From NCBI GenBank assembly GCA_963210315.1, contig OY723282.1:1984001-2048000 (forward strand): a stretch of 64,000 nucleotides of DNA, in the 5' to 3' direction. The notes below the pieces were generated by a model. That model was not told the DNA's origin. It saw only the letters and a list, made by a program, of their open reading frames with translations, and made no database searches. This DNA comes from Rhynchopus euleeides (taxonomy: Eukaryota; Euglenozoa; Diplonemea; Diplonemida; Diplonemidae). The position numbers and the translations under genes are program-made. This document shows positions 41,045-50,520 of the stretch, one piece after another (the first letter of the stretch is position 1; each line of letters begins with the position of its first letter).

Positions 41045-43357
41045 CTGCACTCCACAGGACACATCAAGCAGAGCAAACGCACCTCAACCTGCCAGATGCA
41101 CAGAAGAACTGTTGTCTTTGATTGTTCTGAAACATACTGTTGTAGTAAGTGGGTTGTTATATTGTAATATTCGGGACCACTCCCGGAAAGTGGAATTTCA
41201 TTTATTTTATTACAAAAATTACATTACAACGATTTTTTTGTTAGAAATGAGGGGCCTCCTGCGGTCCGAATTTCTTTTATTTATTTACAAAACTAAGGAG
41301 GGTGTCCGGTACTCCGGATTTTCCTGATTTTTCCCGATTTTCCGAAAGTTTTGCCACTGGTTGACACAAGGGCAAATTTCGAGCAAAATCCGAAAATCAG
41401 GAAAAATCGGGAAAAAACAGGAAATCCAGGGGGGGCCACCGGAGACCCTCCCCGAAAAAATCCGATTTTTTTGGGTCGAAATAAAAATTTTTTTCCGACC
41501 CGAAAATCTGTATCTGCGGACTGCCACACTCTGAAAAACCGAAAAATTTCCGAAAAAAATCGAAAATTTTGGCCTTTCCTGGCCTGTGTGGTCCCAAAGG
41601 GCCCAGGTTGCCCGGTTTTTCTCCCAAAAACACCCCAAAAATTTTTCCGCCGCCGTTCGGGCGGCGGATTGGCCGCCTTCGGCGGCGTCGTCGTTTCACT
41701 CTGTACTAAGGACGTCGGTAAAGCCGAGCCCTTTGTACAACCGTTTCACTCTGACTTCTGTCTGTCTGTCTTTTGTGCCGTCAGTGTGTCCCCGTTCCGG
41801 TGATTCCGCTCCATCCCATTGAGTGTATCTCAGTTCTCTGCTCGTTCTGACAGTGGAGGTGGTCTCCTGCGACTGCGTCGGTTTCTTCTGCTGCCCCGTG
41901 TCTGGAGTTCCAGTTGTGTCCTGGACTCGTTGTGGTTACTGGTGCTCTGCAACATTTTCGCTGCTCGTTAGTTCCGTCCCGTTTCATTCCCAGCTGCTCA
42001 GGGAGAGCTGCCCTGTGTTTGCCGTCAAGGGCGCTGCTGATCCGTGTTCCTCATCGCGTTGTGACTCCCACTCAGCCTGGCGGGGCAGTCTTCAGCGTTC
42101 AAACTACCACTGATAGTTCCCGAAGTTCGCGGATTCCGCCGCTCATCTTGCACCATCTGGGCACCAGCCGGCAACGATAGCCTGTGGCGTTGAGGACGCA
42201 TCGGCTGTCTCCCGGAGCTTTTCCAACCTCAGATCCGTGAGGCCGGCTCCCTCCCAGGTTTGCGGGTTCCATAAAGAACTCATGCGGGTGCCGCTCTCGT
42301 ACCCCCGCATGCCTCTCCCGCCGCGAACGAGGGAGGCCGCCACGCATGAGGAGCTTCTCTTCGCCACCTCCCGCTGCTCGTCAGTCAGGGAGCTACACCC
42401 CGTTTTTTCGGTTGAAGTTTTTTCTGATCAGAGTTGCACCCACCGTTTCTCTCCGTCCAGCCCGAGAATGTCGAACCCTGAAAAATCGACAACACCCCAC
42501 ATCCTGCACCTGAGACGCGGCTTCCTTATCTGAGGGGCCGCGTTCAAATACACGGACTTTGCTAAACTGGACCCAACTCCCCACACCCTTTTTTTCGCCA
42601 TTTTTTCAAAAAATACCCCAAAATTTTCCAAATTTTTCAAAAATTTCCTAACTTTAGGACACCCTCCTAACAGTTTTTTGTCAGTTTTTCTCACATCACC
42701 AAGGGGGGATGGGCCACACACATGCACGTTCACCCTCACACTGACCGGGGGAGCGAGCCAGCCGCGGCTTCGAGGACACACGCTGCCAGAATCGGCTGTT
42801 CTCTCTTATTAGAGAGTGTATATTATGCCTCCCGAGGCAGTGGCAGGGCAGTGTACCCCTGACGCACCTGACACCTCTCAGAGCCCCCGTCAGGGGTACC
42901 CCTGGAGAGCCCTCCATCACCGTCGACCCCCTCCGGGGGCCTCGGGGCACTTTTTGGAGTATTTTGTGCTTGTTCATTTGCAGGGAGGCCAGAGCACTGG
43001 GTGTGACTCCCCATAACTGGTTCCCAGACCTCCAAAAACCATTTTTGGATCAGTGTGGGGTGGTTTTGGGGGCCTCGGGGCACTTTTTGGAGTATTTTGT
43101 GACCGACGACACGAAAAGGGGGGATTTTGGACCCCCTGCACCACTACCTCCCCGGCCCCACACCACCCGCACCCGCCCAGGATTTTAATTTATTTTCTAA
43201 CAGCGTTATTAATTTTTGTTAGATTTGGTGACCCGCCGGACCGCCATGGGAATCAATTTATTTAGTGTCTAATAGTGAAATTACAAACCCATTTACTACT
43301 ACAGTAACAGCTTCTCGGTGCCCTCCAGAGGCCAGAAGGCAAGCTAATGCGAGGTGA
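41045..43357. other. Interior of the TIR element, no gene seen
   Basis: AT-rich patches (41200-41650 with AAATCGGGAAAAA-like words), then mixed sequence. None of the frames here resembles a transposase. Confidence 0.4.
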
Positions 43358-43567
43358 TTGCACCAGGAAAAGTTGTGGGAGAAGTATGGTACAGTTCGTG
43401 TCCCGTTTGACGCTGTTCTTCGGGAGCTTACGGCGGCTGGGTCTGTGGCACGGTGCATCCGTTGCCAGGGAGTGCGTCCTTGGGTGTGGTGCCTCACCTG
43501 TGAGCATGTGGCACAGGGACGCCATCCGAGAGTCCCTCAGATGCCTCCTCTGATGGGAGGCAGCTGA
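43358..43567 (+). pseudogene. Cys-cluster ORF in the TIR element
   Basis: 69 residues with CIRCQGVRPWVWCLTCEHVA, a CxxC-x8-CxxC-x1-H pattern suggesting a zinc-binding module. Protein-like sequence resumes around 43690-43740 in another frame (VLRHVCIVKFEADWVP). This is a possible decayed transposase start; the family is not identified. Confidence 0.25.
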
Positions 43568-44200
43568 CTGGAACAGGCACCTGGTACAGCAGGCACGGGT
43601 ACAAGAAGTGGCCCAGAAATAGCGCTCAGCAGAAGCGCAAGATTTGCCCGTCTCAGCTTCCAGCCCCAACTTCTGCTCAACGGTATTGTCGGGAAGTCCT
43701 CAGGCATGTCTGCATTGTCAAATTTGAGGCTGATTGGGTGCCACAAATGACTGGATTGAGGGGGTAGACGGAATCCACAGTTGAGATACGGGCCAGTCTC
43801 TCAAAGGAAGAGGAAACCAGATCTGATTGCTCTCGCGGACGAGCAAGACGTTATGCAGGACGCAGTTCATGGACCAGAACTACGGACAGACCTCCTGAGG
43901 GCCATCCGGCGCCGCTGGCAGTCACTGAGGGTGATACAAAGGGCACCAGCGGAAATAAGCAGCCTGCACAAATAGCCTCAGGTACAAGTTCTGTCCCAAA
44001 AATTTTGGTTGCTAAAAACGGCATCGTCGGGGGCATACCACCCCCTGGGAGTGGGCGGAATTGAGTTTCCGGAGCATATTGGGCACTTTCTGCCACCAGA
44101 ATCACCTTTTGAGGGTCAAAAACTCGTTTCTCAAAATTTGGCCAATGTACACGCTTTTTTAGGTGCAGTGACCCACCCCTCTAGGTGCAGTGACCCACCC

Positions 44201-44473
44201 CCCCCCCCCCCCCCGAGGGGGGGGGGGTTCGGTGGTCGCAAGACAGTAAAACCGAGAAAGTAGCACCAATCGCATGAGGGAGGGGTTGGGGTGGGAGGGA
44301 GGGGCTGCTCTGTGATCAGGCAGGCTTATCGATTGGCATCGCGTCGGGTCCAATCTGAGTGGTGCGGCCACCGTAAAATGGGCGGGTTTTGATGTCTTGG
44401 GTTACTGTGTGCTGGGGGGGGGGTTTTTTTTTCACACCCGGCACCTGGAAGTCAGTGTGTGGCAGCGAAGAAA
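44201..44473. other. Spacer between TIR element and retroelement
   Basis: C run followed by G run (44201-44228; C runs into GAG and then G) and another G run at 44414-44422. No gene. Confidence 0.4.
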
Positions 44474-44589
44474 TTTTTCAGCACACTTCGATGTGGGCGG
44501 AAAGTGTCGCGTGCTTGTTCGTGCCCTTGTGCTCCTCACTCACGACACCATCATCAGCAGGAGTGTGAGTGTGGAAGCGTCAACGCAAA
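44474..44589 (+). repeat. A1 terminal repeat
   Basis: 116 bp from TTTTTCAGCACACTTCGATG to GTGGAAGCGTCAACGCAAA. Identical to A2 at 48717-48832. Confidence 0.92.
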
Positions 44590-44682
44590 TTATCGAGAAT
44601 CATCAACACGTGGAAGTGAAAGCTACGACTGACCGAAGAGGAGCGACATCAAGGAGAAAACAAGAGGTATCAAGGAGACCAA

Positions 44683-44885
44683 GAGGCAGGACCTTCCTAC
44701 CGGGGAGACTGTACTCTGTGAAAGCGAGGTATCAAAAGAGGCAGGACCTTCCTACCGGGGAGACTGTCCACTGTGAAAGCGAGGTATCAAAAGAGGCAGG
44801 ACCTTCCTACCGGGGAGACTGTCCACTGTGAAAGCGAGGTATCAAAAGAGGCAGGACCTTCCTACCGGGGAGACTGTCCTCTGGG
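44683..44885 (+). repeat. 55-bp tandem repeat in the 5' leader
   Basis: Units start at 44683, 44738, 44793 and 44848 (GAGGCAGGACCTTCCTACCG, then GGGAGACTGT). The fourth is partial. They lie in the leader between A1 and gag, where they could be part of the promoter or packaging region; that is inference. Confidence 0.9.
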
Positions 44886-44971
44886 TGCGAGCGAGAGAGG
44901 AGCGGCATAGGAAGAGGGGCAGGAGAAGCGCGTACAGGTGGGGGAGCCGGACGGGTGAGAGTTGAACGGTA

Positions 44972-46018
44972 ATGGCCTACTCCGCCGTGGACTGGGACAG
45001 GGTGGTGCCGTCCTTGGCAGGTCCGGGCGATGGCATGAATGCTCCGCAGGAGGCCTGCATCTTCCCGTCGTGCGGGGTCTCTCACAGCGCGACAATCACG
45101 TGCTACCGCTGTGGGTGCCGCACGACAAAGTCGTGCATGAAAAAGCACACGACGGCCGGCACCGCCGAGCTTTTTATGCAGACGGCGGGGGAGCCCCACT
45201 GGATATGTCCAGCGTGCTCCTGGCTGGCCAGCCCAGACGCGTTGCCGGAGGAACACCCTGTGGAGCACTCCGACAGTGATGACTGGGAAGACGACGCGCA
45301 GCAGGAGGGGGACATGAACCAACCGGAGCAGTCTGCCAGCGCGCACGAGGGATCACACAAGCTGGACCAAGTCCTCGCGGAGCTCGTCACCATCAAGAAG
45401 CAAAACACGAGACTGGAGGCCAGGGTGATCGACATGGAGAAGGCTTTGAAGGGGATGGGTGACCGCCTGCAGGCCGTGGAGGAGGAGCTACCCGCAGATT
45501 TTAGTCCCCACGTAGTCGCAACGTGGGGCACCATGGCTTCAGCTCATATGAGAAGGGAGGTGAGGAACAAGCTGTCTACAGCTTTTAACGAGGCGGCGAT
45601 CGGGGCGATCGGCGAGAACAAGGCAGACTGGCTGGATCACCTCAAGCGGGCTTTCGAGACTCTGGACAACATCCTCCTCCTCGTCAACAGCACCGGGCTG
45701 AACCAGGCTCACCGCAAGGGCCTGCACCACGCAGTGGCAAGGTTGTCGGCGCTGACGGTGGTGCGGGGGAAAACGGCCCGAGGGGTGTACGAGCAGAAAT
45801 GCCTTGATGCGGGGTTCGCGGGTTTCTCCGCTGTTCTACACCACAAATTTGTGAAGGACGCCGTGGATGCAGCGTCGCGGGAGGAGCAAGCGGAGAGGTC
45901 CCGCTCAGCCGTTTTTCCTCAACAGCGAGACTGGCGCTACGAACCGTATCACACACCGTCGGGAAAGGGGAAGGGAAGGGGGAAGGGGCACACCGGGTCA
46001 AAGGGATCAAAGCAATGA
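44972..46018 (+). CDS. gag: Gag-like protein with PHD-type zinc finger
   Basis: 348 residues. Residues 29-82 have C29-x4-C34, C44-x2-C47, C55/H59 and C79-x2-C82 with Trp77 two residues before the last pair, a PHD-finger arrangement. About 129-173 is a coiled coil (LAELVTIKKQNTRLEARVID) and the C-terminus is Lys/Gly-rich (GKGKGRGKGHTGSKGSK), fit for nucleic acid binding. By position it is the structural protein of the retroelement. The stop is TGA followed by C, and the same frame stays open into the recombinase; an ATG overlaps the stop (ATGA at 46015) but leads into a frame without domain features. The start codon at 44972 is the first ATG after the leader repeats. Confidence 0.8.
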   Translation: MAYSAVDWDRVVPSLAGPGDGMNAPQEACIFPSCGVSHSATITCYRCGCRTTKSCMKKHTTAGTAELFMQTAGEPHWICPACSWLASPDALPEEHPVEHSDSDDWEDDAQQEGDMNQPEQSASAHEGSHKLDQVLAELVTIKKQNTRLEARVIDMEKALKGMGDRLQAVEEELPADFSPHVVATWGTMASAHMRREVRNKLSTAFNEAAIGAIGENKADWLDHLKRAFETLDNILLLVNSTGLNQAHRKGLHHAVARLSALTVVRGKTARGVYEQKCLDAGFAGFSAVLHHKFVKDAVDAASREEQAERSRSAVFPQQRDWRYEPYHTPSGKGKGRGKGHTGSKGSKQ

Positions 46019-46549
46019 CTCAAGCAAACACCCGCCCGCCCAACCCTACCTCTTCAGACCCTGCACCGCCAACTACCGACAGAAAGGAGCAACAAAAGCA
46101 CGGGACGCAAGAAGAAAACACAAGCCCCACTGACCGAGAAGGCGCGCAACGTGGTGCGAGCGACGCTGAGGGGCATCTTGGGAGACGCACTCTCCCCAAA
46201 CTACTGGAAAACACTGTCGCGGACCATGGAGCGGTACGGGGATTTCCTGGAAGTGTGGCAGGAGAAGGAGTGTGTCGAGTCGCACGACGAAGGCGTGATG
46301 CTGTGGATGGCACACCTCCAGGCGGAGGGGCTGTCAGTGCAGTCGGCGCTGCAGTACACCAACAACCTGGTGGCGGCGCTCCGCAGGTTCGCCGGCATCC
46401 ACCTCGAACACAGCAGCATTTTGCGGGACTTCAGGAGAGCGCTAAAGCGGAGAGGGGCACTGAAACCCCAGAAACACACTGTGCCCGCAACGCGAGAGGA
46501 GGCAAAGGAACTTAGGAAGCCATGCAGCGAGAGCCCAGGGACGTGGTGA
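46019..46549 (+). CDS. Tyrosine recombinase, N-terminal (core-binding) part
   Basis: This frame is in phase with gag and open from the codon after the gag TGA. The first ATG with domain context is at 46151. It reads as a SAM-like DNA-binding domain of a tyrosine recombinase (WKTLSRTMERYGDFLEVWQE, MLWMAHLQAEGLSVQSALQY, LKPQKHTVPATREEAKEL). It ends just where the catalytic domain begins in the -1 frame, at about 46510-46522. Production would need stop read-through or reinitiation, and then a -1 frame change or splice to reach the catalytic part. Confidence 0.65.
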   Translation, partial: LKQTPARPTLPLQTLHRQLPTERSNKSTGRKKKTQAPLTEKARNVVRATLRGILGDALSPNYWKTLSRTMERYGDFLEVWQEKECVESHDEGVMLWMAHLQAEGLSVQSALQYTNNLVAALRRFAGIHLEHSSILRDFRRALKRRGALKPQKHTVPATREEAKELRKPCSESPGTW

Positions 46550-47025
46550 AGATCGCGCTGAGTCTGATGTGGGCGGGGGCAGCTCGGAGCTCAGATGTCC
46601 TGCGTTTGGACAGGGACGATGTCAAGCCGATGGGGAACGGACAGGTCGCAGTACGGTGGACGCAGTCGAAGTCCGATCCATACAGAGTCGGACGGATGAC
46701 AGGGTTGCGAATGCCTCGACGCTACTACGAGCTTCTCACAGAGCACCTGCGCACGACGGCGCGTTCGCGAGAGAAAAAGGTGTTTCCACAGACTGTGACT
46801 TATGCATTCATAGCGGCGGCGGTGAAGCGGGTGAAGCTGACGCTGACACCACACTCGTTGAGACGGGGGGCACTGACGCACCTCGCGAGGCTTGGGCTGC
46901 CGCTAGAAGAGATCAGGCTGCTGTCCCGACACAGCACCATCGAGGGGGTGGTGCGCTACATCGACGCGGCGGAGAACATTCGGATCACAGAGACCGAGGC
47001 AGTGTCGAGCCGACTGGCTTGGTGA
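46522..47025 (+). CDS. Tyrosine recombinase, catalytic part
   Basis: 167 residues with the full R-H-x-x-R-H-Y set: Arg22 (AARSSDVLRL), His111 and Arg114 (PHSLRR), His137 (SRHSTIEG) and Tyr146 (VRYI). This enzyme integrates the circular DNA form of DIRS-order elements. It overlaps the preceding frame by 28 bases in the -1 register; whether Met at 46522 is used or a frameshift joins the two parts is unknown. The active site being complete argues that loss of the frame, if real, is recent. Confidence 0.85.
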   Translation: MQREPRDVVKIALSLMWAGAARSSDVLRLDRDDVKPMGNGQVAVRWTQSKSDPYRVGRMTGLRMPRRYYELLTEHLRTTARSREKKVFPQTVTYAFIAAAVKRVKLTLTPHSLRRGALTHLARLGLPLEEIRLLSRHSTIEGVVRYIDAAENIRITETEAVSSRLAW

Positions 47026-47093
47026 GGTCTAAAAAGCGCAGGGCAAAGCGGCGGCGTCGCGACGGAGACATCGTGGCATCCCATTTCCCTCCT

Positions 47094-48653
47094 ATGCAAA
47101 AGAAGATGAGGCGGCTTCTAGCCGCAGCACCGATGTACGACGCGACACCGGATGACGACGACGAGCGAGGGCGTCTTCCACCACCACGGGTGCCACAGCG
47201 AAAGACGGTGGAGGGAGACTGGGGCTACGAAAACTGGAGCAGCGGACAGGAGGACGCGGACTACGGGCCGGCAGTGGAACACATATACGGAGAAGAGATC
47301 GGAGTGCCTCTGGGGGACACGACTGTTCGACCACACGAGCAGGGAGACACGGGACAACATCAGAAGCTCGCCCCCATCGGGACTACACGACTGGACATCG
47401 ATGCATTGAGACAACTCGACACGGACGGGGAGCTGGACGGGGTCATCGACATGATAACGGACACGGCGGTGTTCCGCGAGGCACTGCTGCCGGGGCGTGA
47501 AGGGGCGTTCGCGAGGGAGAAGCGAAAGGTGTCCAGACACATGCTCCAGCACCTCGGGCAGCTGGAGGACTACGGGGTCTTGGTGCAAGAAGAATCAACG
47601 CTGATCCACCCGGCCTACACCGTGGCCAAAAAGAGCGGGGGCCTCAGGTTTATAGTGGACGCCAGGACGCTGAACAAGGCGATGAAGCCCCCGCCCGACA
47701 TGCGCCTAAATTCCATCACGAGAGTGGCCCAGAGGCTGGCTAACGCTGACTGGGTTGTATTGGCCGATGCGCGTAGCTGGTTCTACCAGTTCCCGGTGGC
47801 GGAGGATATACAGAAGTTCTTCGGGGTGCGTATCGGTGACAAGCGGAACGATTTCGTCGACGCTCGCCTGCAGGTACTGTGCATGGGTTGGTCGTACTCC
47901 CTAGCTATTGCGCACAGGAGCCTGGCCGAGATGATCGCAGGAGACGTAACGCCGAGGCGCGCCTTCAAGATTTTCGGTAGTGTGGTGTGGCAGAGTTACG
48001 TGACGCGCAGCCCGCTCTGCTTCGCGCCAGCGATGCTGTCCTACATCAGGAGGATTGCCCGGACAACGCTGGAAGATAAGGGAAAGTGGGACTTAAAGGC
48101 GGTGGCACCACCCTCGGTGCGGCACGAGCTGCGCCTGCGGATGTCCTTCCTCGAACAGAATAGCTGGCTGACATGTGTGCCACACACACGAGGCGCCTCG
48201 GTCTGGAGCGACGCGTCGAGCACAGCGTGGGCGGCGATCGCGATCGAGGGGACGTCAGAGAGGGTGTCGCAGGGAGTGTTCTCCGAGCAGGAACGCGGGG
48301 CGCACATCTTCCTGAAGGAGGCTTACGCGGCCCTACAGGGACTCAGACTCATCATCGCGAGCGGGTGCACAGTGCGCTGCTACATCGACAACCTGCCGCT
48401 GGTGCACTGCCTCGTAAAGGGACACTGCAGCAACTTTCGGGGAAATATCCTGCTACAACACATCGTGAACACTGCGACGGCTAAGAATCTCACGCTGGAT
48501 GCGGTGTGGGTCCCGACGACAGAGCAACGCGCGGACTGCTATACGAGAGGGGTCGTCCATCCAGCGCAGATCTCACTCGATGTCACACCCCTAGACCAAA
48601 TGCAGCCAACCAGACCGCTGTCTTCCACAACAGCGCCCCTCGGACGAGGGTAG
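47094..48653 (+). CDS. Reverse transcriptase-RNase H, motif C missing
   Basis: 519 residues from the ATG at 47094; the frame is open back to 46569, but there it overlaps the recombinase and looks like shadow sequence. RT motifs are visible at PAYTVAKKSGGLRFIVDART (172 on), motif A around Asp225 (LADARSWFYQFPV) and the MGWSYS block at 264. The expected YxDD-like motif C and the following palm strands are absent; the protein passes directly into connection-type sequence (FGSVVWQSYVTRSPL). RNase H follows with Asp373 (VWSDASS), Glu409, Asp432 (YIDNLP) and Asp481. The stop codon lies at the start of B1. This looks like an in-frame internal deletion, making the RT inactive. Confidence 0.85.
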   Translation: MQKKMRRLLAAAPMYDATPDDDDERGRLPPPRVPQRKTVEGDWGYENWSSGQEDADYGPAVEHIYGEEIGVPLGDTTVRPHEQGDTGQHQKLAPIGTTRLDIDALRQLDTDGELDGVIDMITDTAVFREALLPGREGAFAREKRKVSRHMLQHLGQLEDYGVLVQEESTLIHPAYTVAKKSGGLRFIVDARTLNKAMKPPPDMRLNSITRVAQRLANADWVVLADARSWFYQFPVAEDIQKFFGVRIGDKRNDFVDARLQVLCMGWSYSLAIAHRSLAEMIAGDVTPRRAFKIFGSVVWQSYVTRSPLCFAPAMLSYIRRIARTTLEDKGKWDLKAVAPPSVRHELRLRMSFLEQNSWLTCVPHTRGASVWSDASSTAWAAIAIEGTSERVSQGVFSEQERGAHIFLKEAYAALQGLRLIIASGCTVRCYIDNLPLVHCLVKGHCSNFRGNILLQHIVNTATAKNLTLDAVWVPTTEQRADCYTRGVVHPAQISLDVTPLDQMQPTRPLSSTTAPLGRG

Positions 48654-48720
48654 TGTGGAAGCGTCAACGCAAAAAAGAAACCAAAGCAAAAAGTGCCGAA
48701 CAAAGCGCAGTGACACTTTT
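48652..48720 (+). repeat. B1 repeat
   Basis: 69 bp from AGTGTGGAAGCGTCAACGCA to GTGACACTTTT, identical to B2. It overlaps the RT stop codon on the left and A2 by 4 bp on the right. Confidence 0.92.
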
Positions 48721-48832
48721 TCAGCACACTTCGATGTGGGCGGAAAGTGTCGCGTGCTTGTTCGTGCCCTTGTGCTCCTCACTCACGACACCATCATCAG
48801 CAGGAGTGTGAGTGTGGAAGCGTCAACGCAAA
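48717..48832 (+). repeat. A2 repeat
   Basis: 116 bp identical to A1, overlapping B1 by 4 bp and B2 by 22 bp. The shared AGTGTGGAAGCGTCAACGCA is thus the junction between A and B, the likely recombination site of a circular intermediate. Confidence 0.92.
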
Positions 48833-48879
48833 AAAGAAACCAAAGCAAAAAGTGCCGAACAAAGCGCAGTGACACTTTT
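48811..48879 (+). repeat. B2 repeat, right end
   Basis: 69 bp identical to B1; defines the right end of the retroelement. Confidence 0.92.
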
Positions 48880-48962
48880 AGATCACCGCATCAAAATAAC
48901 AAGGTGCCAACACTGGCACAGGTTGGCAGAGCAGATGCCTGGCTTTGCCCCCCCCCCCCCTA

Positions 48963-50109
48963 GGGGGGGTCAAATGCCACCCTTTTACGTGGACAAACAC
49001 GATTTTTCAAAAAACCGGCGCAGAGGCCCCAAAGCCCCCGTAAACCCTCCAAACCCCCCCAGATCGGTCCGGAAACCCATCGAACCCCACTTTTCCACCA
49101 TTCCGGGCACCTCAGGTGCCCGAATTGGGGTACCTAAATTTTGTGCCACCGTTTGGTACCGTACAGTGCCACTGTGTGGGAGGTTGGAAAATAAAATGCC
49201 CCAACACACCACATCTGAGGGTTGCAATGCATGTTGCTTGCCAACCACGTCATCCGGTGGGTGTCAGGCGCTATGTAGGTGGCATTAGCCAGGTCTTCGA
49301 TGTGTTCTGGCTTGTATATATACCTCCCTGCCACCATGCACCGGGAGGCTGCCTGTAGGTACGGAACAGTCCAGATGGTCGTGTGATTCCTGTGCAGCAG
49401 TGCTCCACAACCGGGATGTGTTGACAACGACTGTTGCAACACGAGCTGTACATTCCGGGAACACATGAAGTGCGCTGTCGTGGTACCCATTGTGCCAGAA
49501 TTGGTAGTTGCTGCGGTCTACTTTGCCTGGCCCAAGAGCACTGGTACTGAACGGTGCAATATGCGTGGCGAGGTGAATACAACGGAAGCGCGCAAAGTCA
49601 ATACAGCTCTCGGATGGCGGGTGGTGGTGCCACTAGTGTGTGACGTTCACTCGAGGATACAACGCATCACAATGAATCAGCAACCGTGGACCGAGTACAA
49701 TACGCTCTCTGTGGCTGGTGTGGGGGACAAAGGCAGTGCCTGTGCCGCAGGCAGGGAGGTATATATACAAGCCAGAACACATCGAAGACCTGGCTAATGC
49801 CACCTACATAGCGCCTGACACCCACCGGATGACGTGGTTGGCAAGCAACATGCATTGCAACCCTCAGATGTGGTGTGTTGGGGCATTTTCTTTTCCAACC
49901 TCCCACACAGTGGCACTGTACGGTACCAAACGGTGGCACAAAATTTAGGTACCCCAATTCGGGCACCTGAGGTGCCCGGAATGGTGGAAAAGTGGGGTTC
50001 GATGGGTTTCCGGACCGATCTGGGGGGGTTTGGAGGGTTTACGGGGGCTTTGGGGCCTCTGCGCCGGTTTTTTGAAAAATCGTGTTTGTCACCCCCATTT
50101 GACCCCCCC
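48963..50109. mobile_element. Long-TIR element, copy 2
   Basis: 1147 bp, same termini and middle orientation as copy 1, and almost identical to copy 3. Inserted at a TA between two runs of about 14 C (TA at 48961-48962 and 50110-50111). Confidence 0.93.
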
Positions 50110-50111
50110 TA

Positions 50112-50315
50112 CCCCCCCCCCCCCCCCTCGTGCTGGAGCGTCTCTCCCCATTTTGTTTCACCTCAGCGAGCTCGCGCGTTTGCTGGGGTAGGTTTTTTTT
50201 TTGCGGTTCGTGTGCGGCACACATCACGGTATTTCAGCCAGGAACAATGCTTCAACATCAGCTTAAGAAGAGCGTAGCAACCCCCGTGCTTCATGTATGA
50301 TAAAATACACCCAAT
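50112..50315. other. Spacer with C run
   Basis: A run of about 14 C followed by mixed sequence with a T run at 50193-50201; no gene. Confidence 0.4.
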
Positions 50316-50520
50316 GGGGGCGTTCGCTCAGAAATGCAGAGGAGTGAGGAAGAGTGATTCCGCCTCACAAACTGGCCGCAACGTGACTCAGTTTGACACA
50401 CAGTGGCACAGAGCGAAGTCCCCCAATGGGGGCCTCCGCTTTGTGTCAAGCTGTGTCAGTTTTGTCTCCTTTGCTGTGAGGCGAATCACTTCTCTGCACT
50501 TCAGAGCGGAGCCCCCCCCC
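50316..50520. mobile_element. Double CTTCGCT mini-element
   Basis: Two units of about 100 bp in inverted orientation, separated by AAT near 50424-50426. Each begins GGGGGC-T-CGCT and ends AGCG-AG-CCCCC. Interiors match as inverted copies (AATGCAGAGGAGTGAGG and TCTCTGCACTTCAGAGC; CAGTTTGACACA and GTGTCAAGCTGTGTCAG). CAAT precedes both G runs, so a short target duplication is possible. Confidence 0.75.

Larger units (their letters stand above)
40853..44182. mobile_element. 3.3-kb TIR element
   Basis: The left arm (40853-41044, starting GGGGTGGGTCACTG) is repeated in reverse at about 43978-44179, ending CAGTGACCCACCCC; arms of about 190-200 bp with small differences. TA lies at 40851-40852 and at 44182-44183, again beside G and C runs. 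The terminal block TAGGTGCAGTGACCCACCC is duplicated at 44182-44200. No transposase is evident. A 69-residue plus frame (43358-43567) has a CxxC...CxxC cluster (CIRCQG, WCLTCEH), and frame-shifted protein-like segments follow it; these may be transposase relics. Confidence 0.8.
44474..48879 (+). mobile_element. DIRS-order retrotransposon with split direct repeats
   Basis: The element is bounded by A1 (44474-44589) on the left and B1-A2-B2 (48652-48879) on the right, the split-direct-repeat layout of PAT/Ngaro-type tyrosine-recombinase retrotransposons. Between them lie a gag-like gene, a tyrosine recombinase and a reverse transcriptase with RNase H. Recombinase-based insertion makes no target duplication, and none is seen. 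The order gag, recombinase, RT/RH differs from Ngaro elements, where the recombinase comes last. The RT has lost motif C and the recombinase is split by a frame change, so this copy is probably not autonomous although its repeats are identical. Confidence 0.9.

Noticed and set aside
46508..46516. Ty1-like CTT-AGG frameshift signal in the recombinase
   Set aside because: That signal gives a +1 shift; the catalytic domain here lies in the -1 frame.
46569..47093. N-terminal extension of the RT ORF
   Set aside because: This part overlaps the recombinase catalytic domain in another frame and has the composition of shadow sequence.
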